This document shows, in pieces, positions 46,827-53,754 of a stretch of DNA of 64,000 nt. This stretch comes from an uncultured Prochlorococcus sp. (GTDB taxonomy: Bacteria > Cyanobacteriota > Cyanobacteriia > PCC-6307 > Cyanobiaceae), in assembly GCA_902537445.1 (NCBI GenBank), contig CACBBI010000001.1, forward strand, positions 1 through 64,000. The letters are read 5' to 3'. Below the pieces are notes generated by a model that saw only the letters and a program-made list of their open reading frames with translations, had not been told where the DNA came from and did not search any database. Numbering within the stretch: position 1 is the first letter of the stretch; every line of letters begins with the position of its first letter. A program made the position numbers and the translations under genes.

Positions 46827-47270
46827 TTAATCTTTAATACTCAAATATCCAATGATTCCTTCAAGAGCTAAGGAATAACTTGATATGCCGAATCCACTAA
46901 TAATTCCTATAGCTTTATCTGTAAGAAAAGATTCTTTACGAAAATCTTCTCTACTGAAAATATTTGAAATATGTAACTCTACAAAAGGAATTTTCGATCC
47001 AATTAAAGCATCACGAATAGAAATGGAGGTATGAGTAAAAGCACCAGCATTTATAAGAATACCTTGGATACTTTTTACAGACTCCTGAATTTTATCTACT
47101 ATTTCTCCTTCGTGATTACTTTGAAAACATTCAAGATTAATACTTTTTTCTTTAGCAACTTTAGTTAAATCTTTTTCTATATCACTCAATGTTTTATTAC
47201 CATATATTTCAGGTTCTCTAGTGCCCAAAAGATTAAGATTTGGTCCATTTATCAATAAAATATTCATCAT
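46827..47270 (-). CDS. aroQ: 3-dehydroquinate dehydratase, type II
   Basis: Third step of the shikimate pathway. The protein begins [23 protein letters not shown], which includes the type II signature; [11 protein letters not shown] and [17 protein letters not shown] with catalytic histidine follow, and [18 protein letters not shown] is conserved. The start is taken at ATG 47270 (second ATG at 47267), giving about 146 residues, the normal size; a further upstream codon would add 21 hydrophobic, non-conserved residues. Confidence 0.95.
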   Translation of the reverse strand: MMNILLINGPNLNLLGTREPEIYGNKTLSDIEKDLTKVAKEKSINLECFQSNHEGEIVDKIQESVKSIQGILINAGAFTHTSISIRDALIGSKIPFVELHISNIFSREDFRKESFLTDKAIGIISGFGISSYSLALEGIIGYLSIKD

Positions 47271-47369
47271 CAATAAAGTCTTTTCTTTACAAATGCTATC
47301 TAGAAAGAAACAAAAAAACCAAAACAATTTCACAAAAAGTGTCCATTAACTGATAAGTTCAAATAGTGG

Positions 47370-47451
47370 GGGTCGGTGCCCGAGTGGTTAAAGGGGGCGG
47401 ACTGTAAATCCGCTGGCTCTGCCTACGTTGGTTCAAATCCAACCCGGCCCA
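47370..47451 (+). tRNA. tRNA-Tyr (anticodon GTA)
   Basis: An 82-base class II tRNA. Acceptor arms GGGTCGG and CCGGCCC pair over seven bases with one G-T, the anticodon loop is CTGTAAA with anticodon GTA, a long variable arm follows, and the T-loop is GGTTCAAATCC. The discriminator is A at 47451 and CCA is not encoded. Confidence 0.95.
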
Positions 47452-47461
47452 CTTTAAAATT

Positions 47462-47533
<72 letters not shown>

Positions 47534-47669
47534 CTTGAGCAATTTATTAATAGAACTGAGATCTCGTAGATCAGCATTTTAACTAGAATGCAAATATATT
47601 TAAAATAGTTCGCCTTTAGTAATGCCACTATCGTCATACCGGATGCACAAAATATATATAGCAGCAATC

Positions 47670-47786
47670 ATGAATTATGGTCTTGGTTCTGATGATCCAG
47701 ATGAGTTGGCCTACTACAACAAAATCAGAAAAGAGATGGATGATATGAAAAGACAACCAATTAAAAAAGGAATTTCTCTAAATTGA
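47670..47786 (+). CDS. Small acidic/basic protein, 38 residues
   Basis: The ATG at 47670 gives MNYGLGSDDPDELAYYNKIR followed by KEMDDMKRQPIKKG and LN. In-frame ATGs at 47643 and 47622 could add 9 or 16 residues. The DDPDELAYYNKIRKEMDDM core looks like one charged helix, not random sequence. Function unknown. It is the first small gene after the tRNA pair. Confidence 0.6.
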   Translation: MNYGLGSDDPDELAYYNKIRKEMDDMKRQPIKKGISLN

Positions 47787-47809
47787 GATACCCCATAAGG
47801 AATGGATAA

Positions 47810-47896
47810 ATGAACCTGAATACTTTTTTATTAATTGATGGGAGTTTGATGCTTATTGGTCTACCTTTATTGATGATTCCTAAAGGCAAAAATTGA
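47810..47896 (+). CDS. Possible 28-residue membrane peptide
   Basis: An ATG at 47810, preceded by AAGGA about 10 bases upstream, opens a 29-codon frame. It encodes a mostly hydrophobic stretch (FLLIDGSLMLIGLPLLMIP) ending KGKN, consistent with one membrane span. It is very short, so a chance frame cannot be excluded. Confidence 0.35.
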   Translation: MNLNTFLLIDGSLMLIGLPLLMIPKGKN

Positions 47897-48000
47897 CCAA
47901 AATTCCATTCATTTTAACCATATTTAAATACAATTGTTGATCCTTTATCCGTATATGGGAGTACCTCAAACCGTACATATTTATTAGTCGAATGGCCTCT

Positions 48001-48012
48001 CTAACTAGTTAG
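48001..48012. promoter_or_regulatory. Perfect 12-base palindrome before a small gene
   Basis: CTAACTAGTTAG at 48001-48012 is a perfect inverted repeat 26 bases before the ATG at 48039. The surrounding 47900-48038 stretch is otherwise without a gene. An operator is possible. Confidence 0.25.
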
Positions 48013-48038
48013 AACATAGATGTAGTAGCCACGAGCAA

Positions 48039-48176
48039 ATGTCTACAAAATCCACACTAAGAGAAGATTATAAATCTGAGATTGAAGAAAGATCAGAAGA
48101 AGAACTTCTTGAGGAAGAAATCAGGAATCAGCAAACATTGGATAGCTTTGTTGAATCTGATAAAAATTGGAGCTGA
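48039..48176 (+). CDS. Acidic helical protein, 45 residues
   Basis: The frame from ATG 48039 to TGA 48176 encodes MSTKSTLREDYKSEIEERSE and EELLEEEIRNQQTLDSFVES, ending DKNWS. It is very rich in glutamate and should be one long amphipathic helix. Codon use is like nearby genes. It precedes a basic/acidic 61-residue gene by 27 bases on the same strand, perhaps as an operon. Function unknown. Confidence 0.65.
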   Translation: MSTKSTLREDYKSEIEERSEEELLEEEIRNQQTLDSFVESDKNWS

Positions 48177-48203
48177 TTAAATTTATTTATTTAGGAGAAA
48201 GTT

Positions 48204-48389
48204 ATGAACTTAAAAAGATCACCATTCTCAATTCTGGACAAAAACAAAAGAGAAATGGACTATATCAAAGGAGTTTACAAGAGAAAAATTCAATCTGAAA
48301 TTGAATCTTATAAAGATCACGAAGACGAAGATAAGAGAGATACAATCCAAACTCAAGATGTATTGATGCTTGATAGGATCTCAATTTAG
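48204..48389 (+). CDS. Charged hypothetical protein, 61 residues
   Basis: A good ribosome binding site (AGGAG, 7 bases before the ATG) supports this start. The protein MNLKRSPFSILDKNKREMDY continues with KRKIQSEIESYKDHEDEDKRD and ends LMLDRISI; it is highly charged and helical. No family recognised. Its last four bases overlap the stop region of the convergent gene at 48386. Confidence 0.75.
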   Translation: MNLKRSPFSILDKNKREMDYIKGVYKRKIQSEIESYKDHEDEDKRDTIQTQDVLMLDRISI

Positions 48390-48688
48390 TTATTTTTTTT
48401 CTTCTTCTTTTTATCTTTCTTCTTCTTCTTTACCTTTTCATAAACCTCATCAGCCTTCTGTTCAATACTGTCAAGCTTATTTGAGATTTCTTTTATAGCT
48501 TCTGCTTTTCCTTCTTTAACTACAGTATCACTTAACTCAATAATTTTAACTGGCTCTCTTTTAATTACAGTATCTTTTGTCTCTTCAGTTTTAATTCCAA
48601 ACTTACCTTTAATAAAATTGGCTATAAAAATAAGAACAGGCACATGAGCTAAACCGCCTATTACTATTCTTGTTTCTGAATAAGCCAT
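48386..48688 (-). CDS. Membrane-anchored protein with a poly-lysine tail, 100 residues
   Basis: A hydrophobic N-terminal span (RIVIGGLAHVPVLIFIANFI) is followed by a soluble part with coiled-coil character (EAIKEISNKLDSIEQKADEVYEKV) and an extreme C-terminal run of about fourteen residues almost all lysine. The tail would be strongly positive and could bind nucleic acid or acidic lipid. No family recognised. The gene is convergent with the 61-residue gene, sharing four bases. Confidence 0.7.
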   Translation of the reverse strand: MAYSETRIVIGGLAHVPVLIFIANFIKGKFGIKTEETKDTVIKREPVKIIELSDTVVKEGKAEAIKEISNKLDSIEQKADEVYEKVKKKKKDKKKKKKNN

Positions 48689-48830
48689 TTAATAGTTAAT
48701 ATAACTGAGATATTTAAGCATAAATTTGATTTTTCAATTCGTTTTATTAAGCCAATAAACATTAATAATCATTTCTTGATTCGTAGATCAATAATCTTGC
48801 TATTAATTGATTAGAGACTTTTTTTATTAA

Positions 48831-48920
48831 ATGCCATTAGACGTATTTCTAATGAACATGTGTGTAGTAGTTATTGCTTTGCTAATCAGAAGAGAAATCA
48901 AACTTAAGAAGGCGAGATAA
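48831..48920 (+). CDS. 29-residue membrane peptide
   Basis: ATG 48831 to TAA 48920 encodes MPLDVFLMNMCVVVIALLIR followed by a basic end REIKLKKAR: one membrane span with a positive cytoplasmic tail. A second membrane peptide gene begins 3 bases later. The layout resembles small subunits of membrane complexes, but no known subunit matches. Confidence 0.45.
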   Translation: MPLDVFLMNMCVVVIALLIRREIKLKKAR

Positions 48921-48923
48921 ATC

Positions 48924-49043
48924 ATGAAAACACAAATTTTTAAAGAGCAATACATTCCAAATATCCATGCCATTACTCTTTTAATAATGCTTCTTCTATG
49001 TCTATGGTTACCTCTAGCACTAAGGTTCTTATTAATAATTTAG
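48924..49043 (+). CDS. 39-residue membrane peptide
   Basis: The frame from ATG 48924 to TAG 49043 encodes a polar start MKTQIFKEQYIPNIHAITLL, then a hydrophobic span (LIMLLLCLWLPLALRFLLII). It follows the 29-residue frame with a 3-base gap, so the two form a micro-operon if real. Function unknown. Confidence 0.45.
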   Translation: MKTQIFKEQYIPNIHAITLLIMLLLCLWLPLALRFLLII

Positions 49044-49166
49044 TCAAATTAATTAGTTAATACTCTTATGCTTAAACTCTGGTATATCTTAATTTTGTTT
49101 TAAAGATCTTATATGGAACTCCTGTTCACATTAAAATTGTATAAGTTTGCATAGTTAGTTTTTCTA

Positions 49167-49451
49167 CTAATCAGAAACCCAACTTGTGATTTTCGTTGTG
49201 CTATAAATATGTCCTCCAGATTCTATATTCTTAATGGTTTCAGGATCTGAAAAAACATGCTTAGCTACACCTTCTTCAGCTTGATGAATAACAATAACTT
49301 CTTTTGGATCAATTAAACTTTTGCCACGATATAGAGGAGTAAGTCCTACCGTTTTATGAAATGCATCTATCTCTGAACTATCAAACATTTTTACCCATTC
49401 CTCAAATGTATTTGAAAGTTTAAAGGTGAAAACAGTAGTTTCAATAGTCAT
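49167..49451 (-). CDS. DUF3764 family protein
   Basis: A 94-residue protein with the DUF3764 pattern of marine picocyanobacteria: ETTVFTFKLSNTFEEWVKMFDS, LYRGKSLIDPKEVIVIHQAEEG and SDPETIKNIESGGHIYSTTKI. The fold is probably ferredoxin-like alpha/beta. It is the third of three small minus-strand genes of similar type. Function unknown. Confidence 0.8.
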   Translation of the reverse strand: MTIETTVFTFKLSNTFEEWVKMFDSSEIDAFHKTVGLTPLYRGKSLIDPKEVIVIHQAEEGVAKHVFSDPETIKNIESGGHIYSTTKITSWVSD

Positions 49452-49480
49452 AAAAAAAAGCTAATTGCTATTTATTTTAA

Positions 49481-49495
49481 ATCGACTGTCAATAA
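49481..49495. repeat. 15-base direct repeat, copy 1
   Basis: ATCGACTGTCAATAA at 49481-49495 recurs exactly at 49949-49963. The two copies bracket the gene at 49496-49843. This copy directly adjoins that gene's stop codon. Confidence 0.85.
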
Positions 49496-49843
49496 TCAAG
49501 AAAAAACTGGTGGATAAGGTGTTTGTCCATTCATTAATGATGTATCAATTGGTTTGCAGATATTCATCAATGCATCTTGTCCGAACCCTGGACCAGAGGG
49601 CCCATCTATAAACTCCTGGAAATCTTCAGCAGAAATGCCCTCCTTTACTTCCCAAAAACAATATACAGGACCAGTTTTAGTTACGGCATTTGCAGAATGG
49701 TTAAAAAATCCTTTTTCTTTATTAGCTGCTACCGCATCATCCCATCCACCACCTGGAGACATTGCCGCATAAGCTGTTTCCCACCATTTTTCAGCTTTTC
49801 CTGCCTTAAATTCATGATGAACAATATAAAAAGTTGATGCCAT
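49496..49843 (-). CDS. Hypothetical small alpha/beta protein, 115 residues
   Basis: The protein starts MASTFYIVHHEFKAGKAEKW and has PVYCFWEVKEGISAEDFQEF and a proline-rich end NGQTPYPPVFS. The beta-helix-beta layout suggests a dimeric alpha/beta barrel-like fold, as in neighbouring DUF3764 and ABM proteins. The ATG at 49843 is chosen; the longer frame to 49969 would include the terminator of the gene upstream. Direct repeats of 15 bases flank the gene, hinting at a past duplication or insertion. Function unknown. Confidence 0.75.
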   Translation of the reverse strand: MASTFYIVHHEFKAGKAEKWWETAYAAMSPGGGWDDAVAANKEKGFFNHSANAVTKTGPVYCFWEVKEGISAEDFQEFIDGPSGPGFGQDALMNICKPIDTSLMNGQTPYPPVFS

Positions 49844-49920
49844 AAAAATAATTTTTGTGCTGATAATAAAGCTACTTGATATAAGTAAAGGGAAGATTAA
49901 TTTATTTTGAATTCCTAAAT

Positions 49921-49943
49921 AAAAAAAGGGGGCTGAAAGCCCC
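49921..49943 (-). terminator. Intrinsic terminator of the ABM-domain gene
   Basis: On the minus strand GGGGCT and AGCCCC form a 6-base stem with a 3-base loop, followed by seven T residues (seen as A7 at 49921-49927 on the plus strand). It lies 33 bases after the stop of the gene at 49976-50329. Confidence 0.88.
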
Positions 49944-49948
49944 AAGCG

Positions 49949-49963
49949 ATCGACTGTCAATAA
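49949..49963. repeat. 15-base direct repeat, copy 2
   Basis: Second exact copy of ATCGACTGTCAATAA, between the stop codon of the gene at 49976 and its terminator. The other copy is at 49481-49495. Confidence 0.85.
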
Positions 49964-49975
49964 AAACAACCTTTA

Positions 49976-50329
49976 TCAGAATCCAGATATTGCTTCATAG
50001 AAATCAGCTTCAGGGAGTATTTCCTTCAAGGGTTCAATCTCCTTAGCTGGGCCATGGACCTGCACAGTAATATCTGACACTTCAAAAAGCTTGGGAATCA
50101 TATGTCCCATATTTTTGAGATGAAATAAAGCGGCAGCACCATCTTTATATGCCTCTCTTACATAAGCCTTATCTGAACCGCATGTAGTGATATTAAAAAA
50201 AAGGCAGTCTGGTTCATTAGATTTTGTCAGTACCAAAATTTCTTCTAAAAGAGCTATGCACTGGTCCATCTTCCCATCCTTGATTGTGAAGTGGGGATGG
50301 ATAGAAACCATGGATGTATCGAGAGACAT
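49976..50329 (-). CDS. Antibiotic biosynthesis monooxygenase (ABM)-domain-like protein
   Basis: The 117-residue protein has the ABM pattern: VSIHPHFTIKDGKMDQCIALLEEILVLT, then CLFFNITTCGSDKAYVREAYKDGAAALFHLKN and a final VSDITVQVHGPAKEIEPLK. Such proteins are dimeric alpha/beta barrels; many act on small electrophiles or have no known substrate. The start is ATG 50329, with an alternative ATG six codons in. A terminator follows. Confidence 0.78.
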   Translation of the reverse strand: MSLDTSMVSIHPHFTIKDGKMDQCIALLEEILVLTKSNEPDCLFFNITTCGSDKAYVREAYKDGAAALFHLKNMGHMIPKLFEVSDITVQVHGPAKEIEPLKEILPEADFYEAISGF

Positions 50330-50469
50330 GAATTTATAGATATTTCTCCTATCTTTTTAGCAACTAATCTTGATGAAAAAGTTAAAAATATAGATTATCT
50401 AAAAATTAAGAATCTTAATTTGGTATCGCATGTACCGTTTATACGTTTTTTGGAAGCTATTAATTGGAT

Positions 50470-50652
50470 ATGAGTTATTTTGCTGAACCAAACCATATTG
50501 AATATGATGCATGGTTCGATGAAAACATCGACCCAGTGGATCTTGTGAATTACTCAGATGAAAAGGAGTTCAGTGATTCGGTACACTTTAAATTCTATAA
50601 GATTTCCACTAGAAATTTAACTATTGGTTCTTCTGATAATTTTCACTGGTAA
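50470..50652 (+). CDS. Hypothetical acidic protein, 60 residues
   Basis: The frame from ATG 50470 gives MSYFAEPNHIEYDAWFDENI, then DPVDLVNYSDEKEFSDSVHF and an end SSDNFHW. It is acidic and aromatic-rich. A TTG two codons upstream is also possible. No family recognised. It is convergent with the gene at 50688. Confidence 0.55.
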   Translation: MSYFAEPNHIEYDAWFDENIDPVDLVNYSDEKEFSDSVHFKFYKISTRNLTIGSSDNFHW

Positions 50653-50687
50653 GTAAAAGATTTTCACTTCATAGATAGTTATGAATC

Positions 50688-51065
50688 TTACGCAAAATAT
50701 GTTCCATCGCTTTCTCTTCGTGCCTTAGCTAATACAATTTCATCTACAATTTTTTTAATCATGTAAGCACTTTTTTTGCCAAAGCATTTTTCTTTTTTTA
50801 TACTTTCAAAATCATTTTGGATTAAATCATTATTTTCACAACAATCGCATTTAATATCAATTTTCTTACCTCTAAAAACCTCCAAAGCTCTAGAAAAAAT
50901 CCATTGCTGAACCGAAATACTTTCCCAACCATCAAAATCCGACCATTCATCAAAATCCCTATTAAGGATGCCTTTTAATCCATCAGCCTGATTTATATAT
51001 ACTAAGCGTGAATCTTTTCTTGGTTCATCATTAATACCAATTGTTTTGACAGAATTTTGATTCAT
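50688..51065 (-). CDS. Hypothetical protein with a CxCC motif, 125 residues
   Basis: Soluble protein with RDFDEWSDFDGWESISVQQWIFSRALEVFRG in the first half, KCDCCENN in the middle, and a basic helical end AYMIKKIVDEIVLAKARRES. The clustered cysteines could bind metal, but no family is recognised. It has a normal codon use and a clear ATG start at 51065. It lies between a convergent small gene and the DUF985 cupin gene. Confidence 0.7.
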   Translation of the reverse strand: MNQNSVKTIGINDEPRKDSRLVYINQADGLKGILNRDFDEWSDFDGWESISVQQWIFSRALEVFRGKKIDIKCDCCENNDLIQNDFESIKKEKCFGKKSAYMIKKIVDEIVLAKARRESDGTYFA

Positions 51066-51135
51066 TAAATATAGATTGATTGAGTAGTCCTATAAATCTA
51101 AAGGATAATTTCAGAAATATAAACAAAATAATTTC

Positions 51136-51603
51136 TTAAATAAGATCATTAATTGCTTTATCTAATCTAGAAGTATGATTTGTATTTTTGAGTAATTCAA
51201 AATCCTTAAAATCAAAGCCCGGGCCAACACAACAACTCACTAAAGTAAATTCGCCTGTACTTTTTGCAGCTTGCCAATATCCAGATGGGATCATTTCTAC
51301 TGGATTATTGGAATCTAAAATTAAATTTCTTATTAACTTATTATCATTATCTAGGCACCATAAATTCAGAGGATCGCCTCTTAGATAAATCCAAATTTCA
51401 TCAGCATTTTTTACTCTGTGCCAAGCACTTTTTGCATCTCTCTCCAATAGATAATAAATTCCGGTAATAAAGTTTCTAATTTGGCCATCTTCCCTTATTA
51501 GAGAATTCTCACTCCTTACTATCTCTCTAAACCATCCACCCTCAGGATGCGGAGATAAATTGAATTGTTTAATTATTTCTATGTTTTTTTTACTAGGATT
51601 CAC
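51136..51603 (-). CDS. Cupin family protein (DUF985)
   Basis: A 155-residue cupin. The N-terminus NLSPHPEGGWFREIVRS, the strand ITGIYYLLERDAKSAWHRVKNADEIWIYLRGDPL and the final GYWQAAKSTGEFTLVSCCVGPGFDFKDFEL are the full DUF985 signature. Histidines in the barrel may bind metal. The substrate is unknown. It stands alone. Confidence 0.88.
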   Translation of the reverse strand: MNPSKKNIEIIKQFNLSPHPEGGWFREIVRSENSLIREDGQIRNFITGIYYLLERDAKSAWHRVKNADEIWIYLRGDPLNLWCLDNDNKLIRNLILDSNNPVEMIPSGYWQAAKSTGEFTLVSCCVGPGFDFKDFELLKNTNHTSRLDKAINDLI

Positions 51604-51685
51604 ATCACAAAAATATCCTTTAAATTTCTCTTATAGTTAAAAGCTAACTGAAAATAAATCAAAATAAAATATATTTTCTAAAAAC

Positions 51686-51829
51686 TTAAGCACAAAGAAC
51701 TGACAAATCTACAAAATTTTTATTTTCATCTGCAAGTTCAGTAATTATTCTATTGAGCCATTCAGAGGTCGTTTCACAATAGCCTACATTTAAAATAGTT
51801 TTTTGCTTTGCTGTTTCTTCTTTATTCAT
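51686..51829 (-). CDS. Hypothetical protein, 47 residues
   Basis: ATG 51829 to TAA 51686 encodes MNKEETAKQKTILNVGYCET, then TSEWLNRIITELADENKNFV and DLSVLCA. Balanced composition with a central helix suggests a real small gene. Function unknown. It is the only gene in the gap between the cupin gene and the gene at 52012. Confidence 0.6.
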   Translation of the reverse strand: MNKEETAKQKTILNVGYCETTSEWLNRIITELADENKNFVDLSVLCA

Positions 51830-52011
51830 AGTTAGAGTATTTTTATATAAATTAGTCCTTAATTAAATCTATGTGAATAAGTCTTAATTACTATGTATTT
51901 CAAAAAGTTGTATTTAATACATATTTAAAAACTCCTAGTAAACAAATAAAATTAAATCGTTGACAAGAAAATCTATACAAGTAAGAGTAGAAAAAATTTA
52001 TTATTTAACCT

Positions 52012-52197
52012 ATGAATAACATCAAAATTGAGGAATTGATGAAAGTAAGGTTCGATGGTATTGCTAATAGAATTGGGCAATTAAGCAAAAGGGAAAGTGA
52101 GTCTTTATTGCTTGAGCATCTTGAGTGGTTGGAGGGAGGATGGGAGACAGAAGAAATCTTATTTTTAAAAAAGCCCTACAGAAAATGGTGGTTCTAA
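52012..52197 (+). CDS. Hypothetical protein, 61 residues
   Basis: The protein MNNIKIEELMKVRFDGIANR continues with IGQLSKRESESLLLEHLEWLEGG and ends KKPYRKWWF. It is helical and mildly basic with an aromatic end. No family recognised. It converges with thiD, and the upstream 180 bases hold no other visible gene. Confidence 0.7.
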   Translation: MNNIKIEELMKVRFDGIANRIGQLSKRESESLLLEHLEWLEGGWETEEILFLKKPYRKWWF

Positions 52198-52215
52198 CTC
52201 AACTTCTATAAATAA

Positions 52216-52995
52216 TTAATGATGGCCTAAGGGGCCAGGGCCAGATCCTATTTTGTAAGAGTTTACTAAAGATTTCTCAACAAATAATTTCGCTTTTTGT
52301 ATGGAATCAAGTATATCAAAACCTAGAGCTTTATAACCACAAATAGCAGCACTTAAAGTACAGCCGCTACCGTGGGTATTCTTTGTATTTATAAATTTAT
52401 TAAAGAGCCACTCTTTTCTACCATTTAAGTCAAGATAAAAATCCTTCCCTTTCATATCATTTAAACCACCCCCTTTTATAAGTACCGCTTTAGCTCCAAG
52501 ATCAATAATATTTCTTGCGGAATTTTCGATATCGTCTTCACTCCTTATTTCTAAACCAGAAAGTAGATTAGCTTCATAAATATTTGGAGTTACCAAATCC
52601 GCAATTGGTAATAAGAGTTTTTTATAAGCATCAATAGCAGAATCTTCCAGTAATTTAGAACCAGTTCTTGTAACCATTACTGGGTCAATAATTTTGGTTA
52701 TTTTGTATGTATTTAATTTTGAAGCAGTATAATGAATTGTCCTTTCATTTAATAACATTCCAGTTTTTAAGGCATCAATACCAAAATCAGCAAATAAAGT
52801 ATCTAATTGATTTAATAAAGTATTCTTCTCTACTGGTTGAACGCATTTAACCTCTATACTATTTTGCGCGGTAATGCATGTAATAACAGAACATCCATGT
52901 ACTTTAAGGGCCATGAAAGTTCTCAAGTCAGCCTGAATGCCTGCTCCACCGCCGGAGTCACTACCGCCTATTGAAAGTGCAATTTTAGAATACAT
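52216..52995 (-). CDS. thiD: Hydroxymethylpyrimidine/phosphomethylpyrimidine kinase
   Basis: Ribokinase-fold enzyme that phosphorylates HMP and HMP-P for thiamin synthesis. The N-terminus ALSIGGSDSGGGAGIQADLRTFMALKVHG is diagnostic; DPVMVTRTG and the anion-hole motif NTHGSGCTLSAAICGYKALG complete the active site. The length is 259 residues. It is downstream of tenA on the same strand (49-base gap), forming a thiamin salvage pair. Confidence 0.96.
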   Translation of the reverse strand: MYSKIALSIGGSDSGGGAGIQADLRTFMALKVHGCSVITCITAQNSIEVKCVQPVEKNTLLNQLDTLFADFGIDALKTGMLLNERTIHYTASKLNTYKITKIIDPVMVTRTGSKLLEDSAIDAYKKLLLPIADLVTPNIYEANLLSGLEIRSEDDIENSARNIIDLGAKAVLIKGGGLNDMKGKDFYLDLNGRKEWLFNKFINTKNTHGSGCTLSAAICGYKALGFDILDSIQKAKLFVEKSLVNSYKIGSGPGPLGHH

Positions 52996-53044
52996 AATTT
53001 ATTAACTCGTTTTTGAAAGTACTATAAATAAATTTTAATTTAAA

Positions 53045-53668
53045 TCAGAAATCTGAATATGCATTAAAAAAATCTAACTCCAATTCCATAGCTCTCCTGT
53101 ATAAATATTTGGCCTGATTAATATCATATGTTTCTTTATTAGTCTCAATAAGATTTTCAAGTGAATCTGCTAGCTTTTCAAAGCTCTCATCAGAATAAGT
53201 AATTATCCATTCTTTATATTTAATGTCAAAATCCTCCTTATACAAACTTTTTCCTATCCAAGAATAAAGTCGCATACATGGAGTCATTGCAAACATTATT
53301 TCAACGGAGCTAAGTCTTTTGGAAGTATCATCAAGAAAATCTGTATAATTTTTAGTGGCTTTTTTTATGTAGTTATTAGACAAATCAATATCCCATTCTT
53401 TTGCATACGTTTCATGAAGTATTAATTCCTCTGAAACACCCATTAACAGTTCACTTAACTTCCTTATTGAATACTTATCTTTTGATTTGGAAACAGCAAG
53501 ACCATAAGCCTTAGCAAAAGTCTCTAAAAAGAAATAATCTTGGGCTAAATATTCTTGAAATATATTTTTAGGGAGACTTCCATTCTTTAAACCTTGAACA
53601 AATTTTGTATTTAAACTAAGTAAAGCAATCTCATAATTCTCCTCCCAAAGTTTTTTTGTTATTTTCAT
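53045..53668 (-). CDS. tenA: TenA family aminopyrimidine hydrolase
   Basis: TenA hydrolyses aminopyrimidine breakdown products of thiamin so that HMP can be reused. The all-helical 207-residue protein keeps the catalytic residues: D44 in AQDYFFLETFAKAYG, C131 in MTPCMRLYSWIG, Y158 in TYSDESF and a glutamate in RAMELELDFF. This is the cysteine-type (TenA_C) subgroup. It is upstream of thiD and divergent from the photolyase. Confidence 0.93.
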   Translation of the reverse strand: MKITKKLWEENYEIALLSLNTKFVQGLKNGSLPKNIFQEYLAQDYFFLETFAKAYGLAVSKSKDKYSIRKLSELLMGVSEELILHETYAKEWDIDLSNNYIKKATKNYTDFLDDTSKRLSSVEIMFAMTPCMRLYSWIGKSLYKEDFDIKYKEWIITYSDESFEKLADSLENLIETNKETYDINQAKYLYRRAMELELDFFNAYSDF

Positions 53669-53754
53669 TTTTTTGATTTTTAGTTATTCTAAAATTTTTT
53701 ATATTTTTTACCTACAAACTTAATCTTAGTTTTCTAGGATTAAAACAAAAAATT

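Noticed and set aside
47961..47976. NtcA-type site GTA...TAC before the gene at 48039
   Set aside because: The spacing is ten bases instead of the eight required for NtcA, so it is not a good match.
49844..49969. N-terminal extension of the 115-residue protein
   Set aside because: The extra 42 codons run through the terminator of the upstream gene and one of the direct repeats; the ATG at 49843 gives a natural protein.
50291..50473. Plus-strand frame of 60 codons starting inside the ABM gene
   Set aside because: Overlaps the 5' end of the ABM gene antisense and has no recognisable pattern; the frame from 50470 is the better gene.
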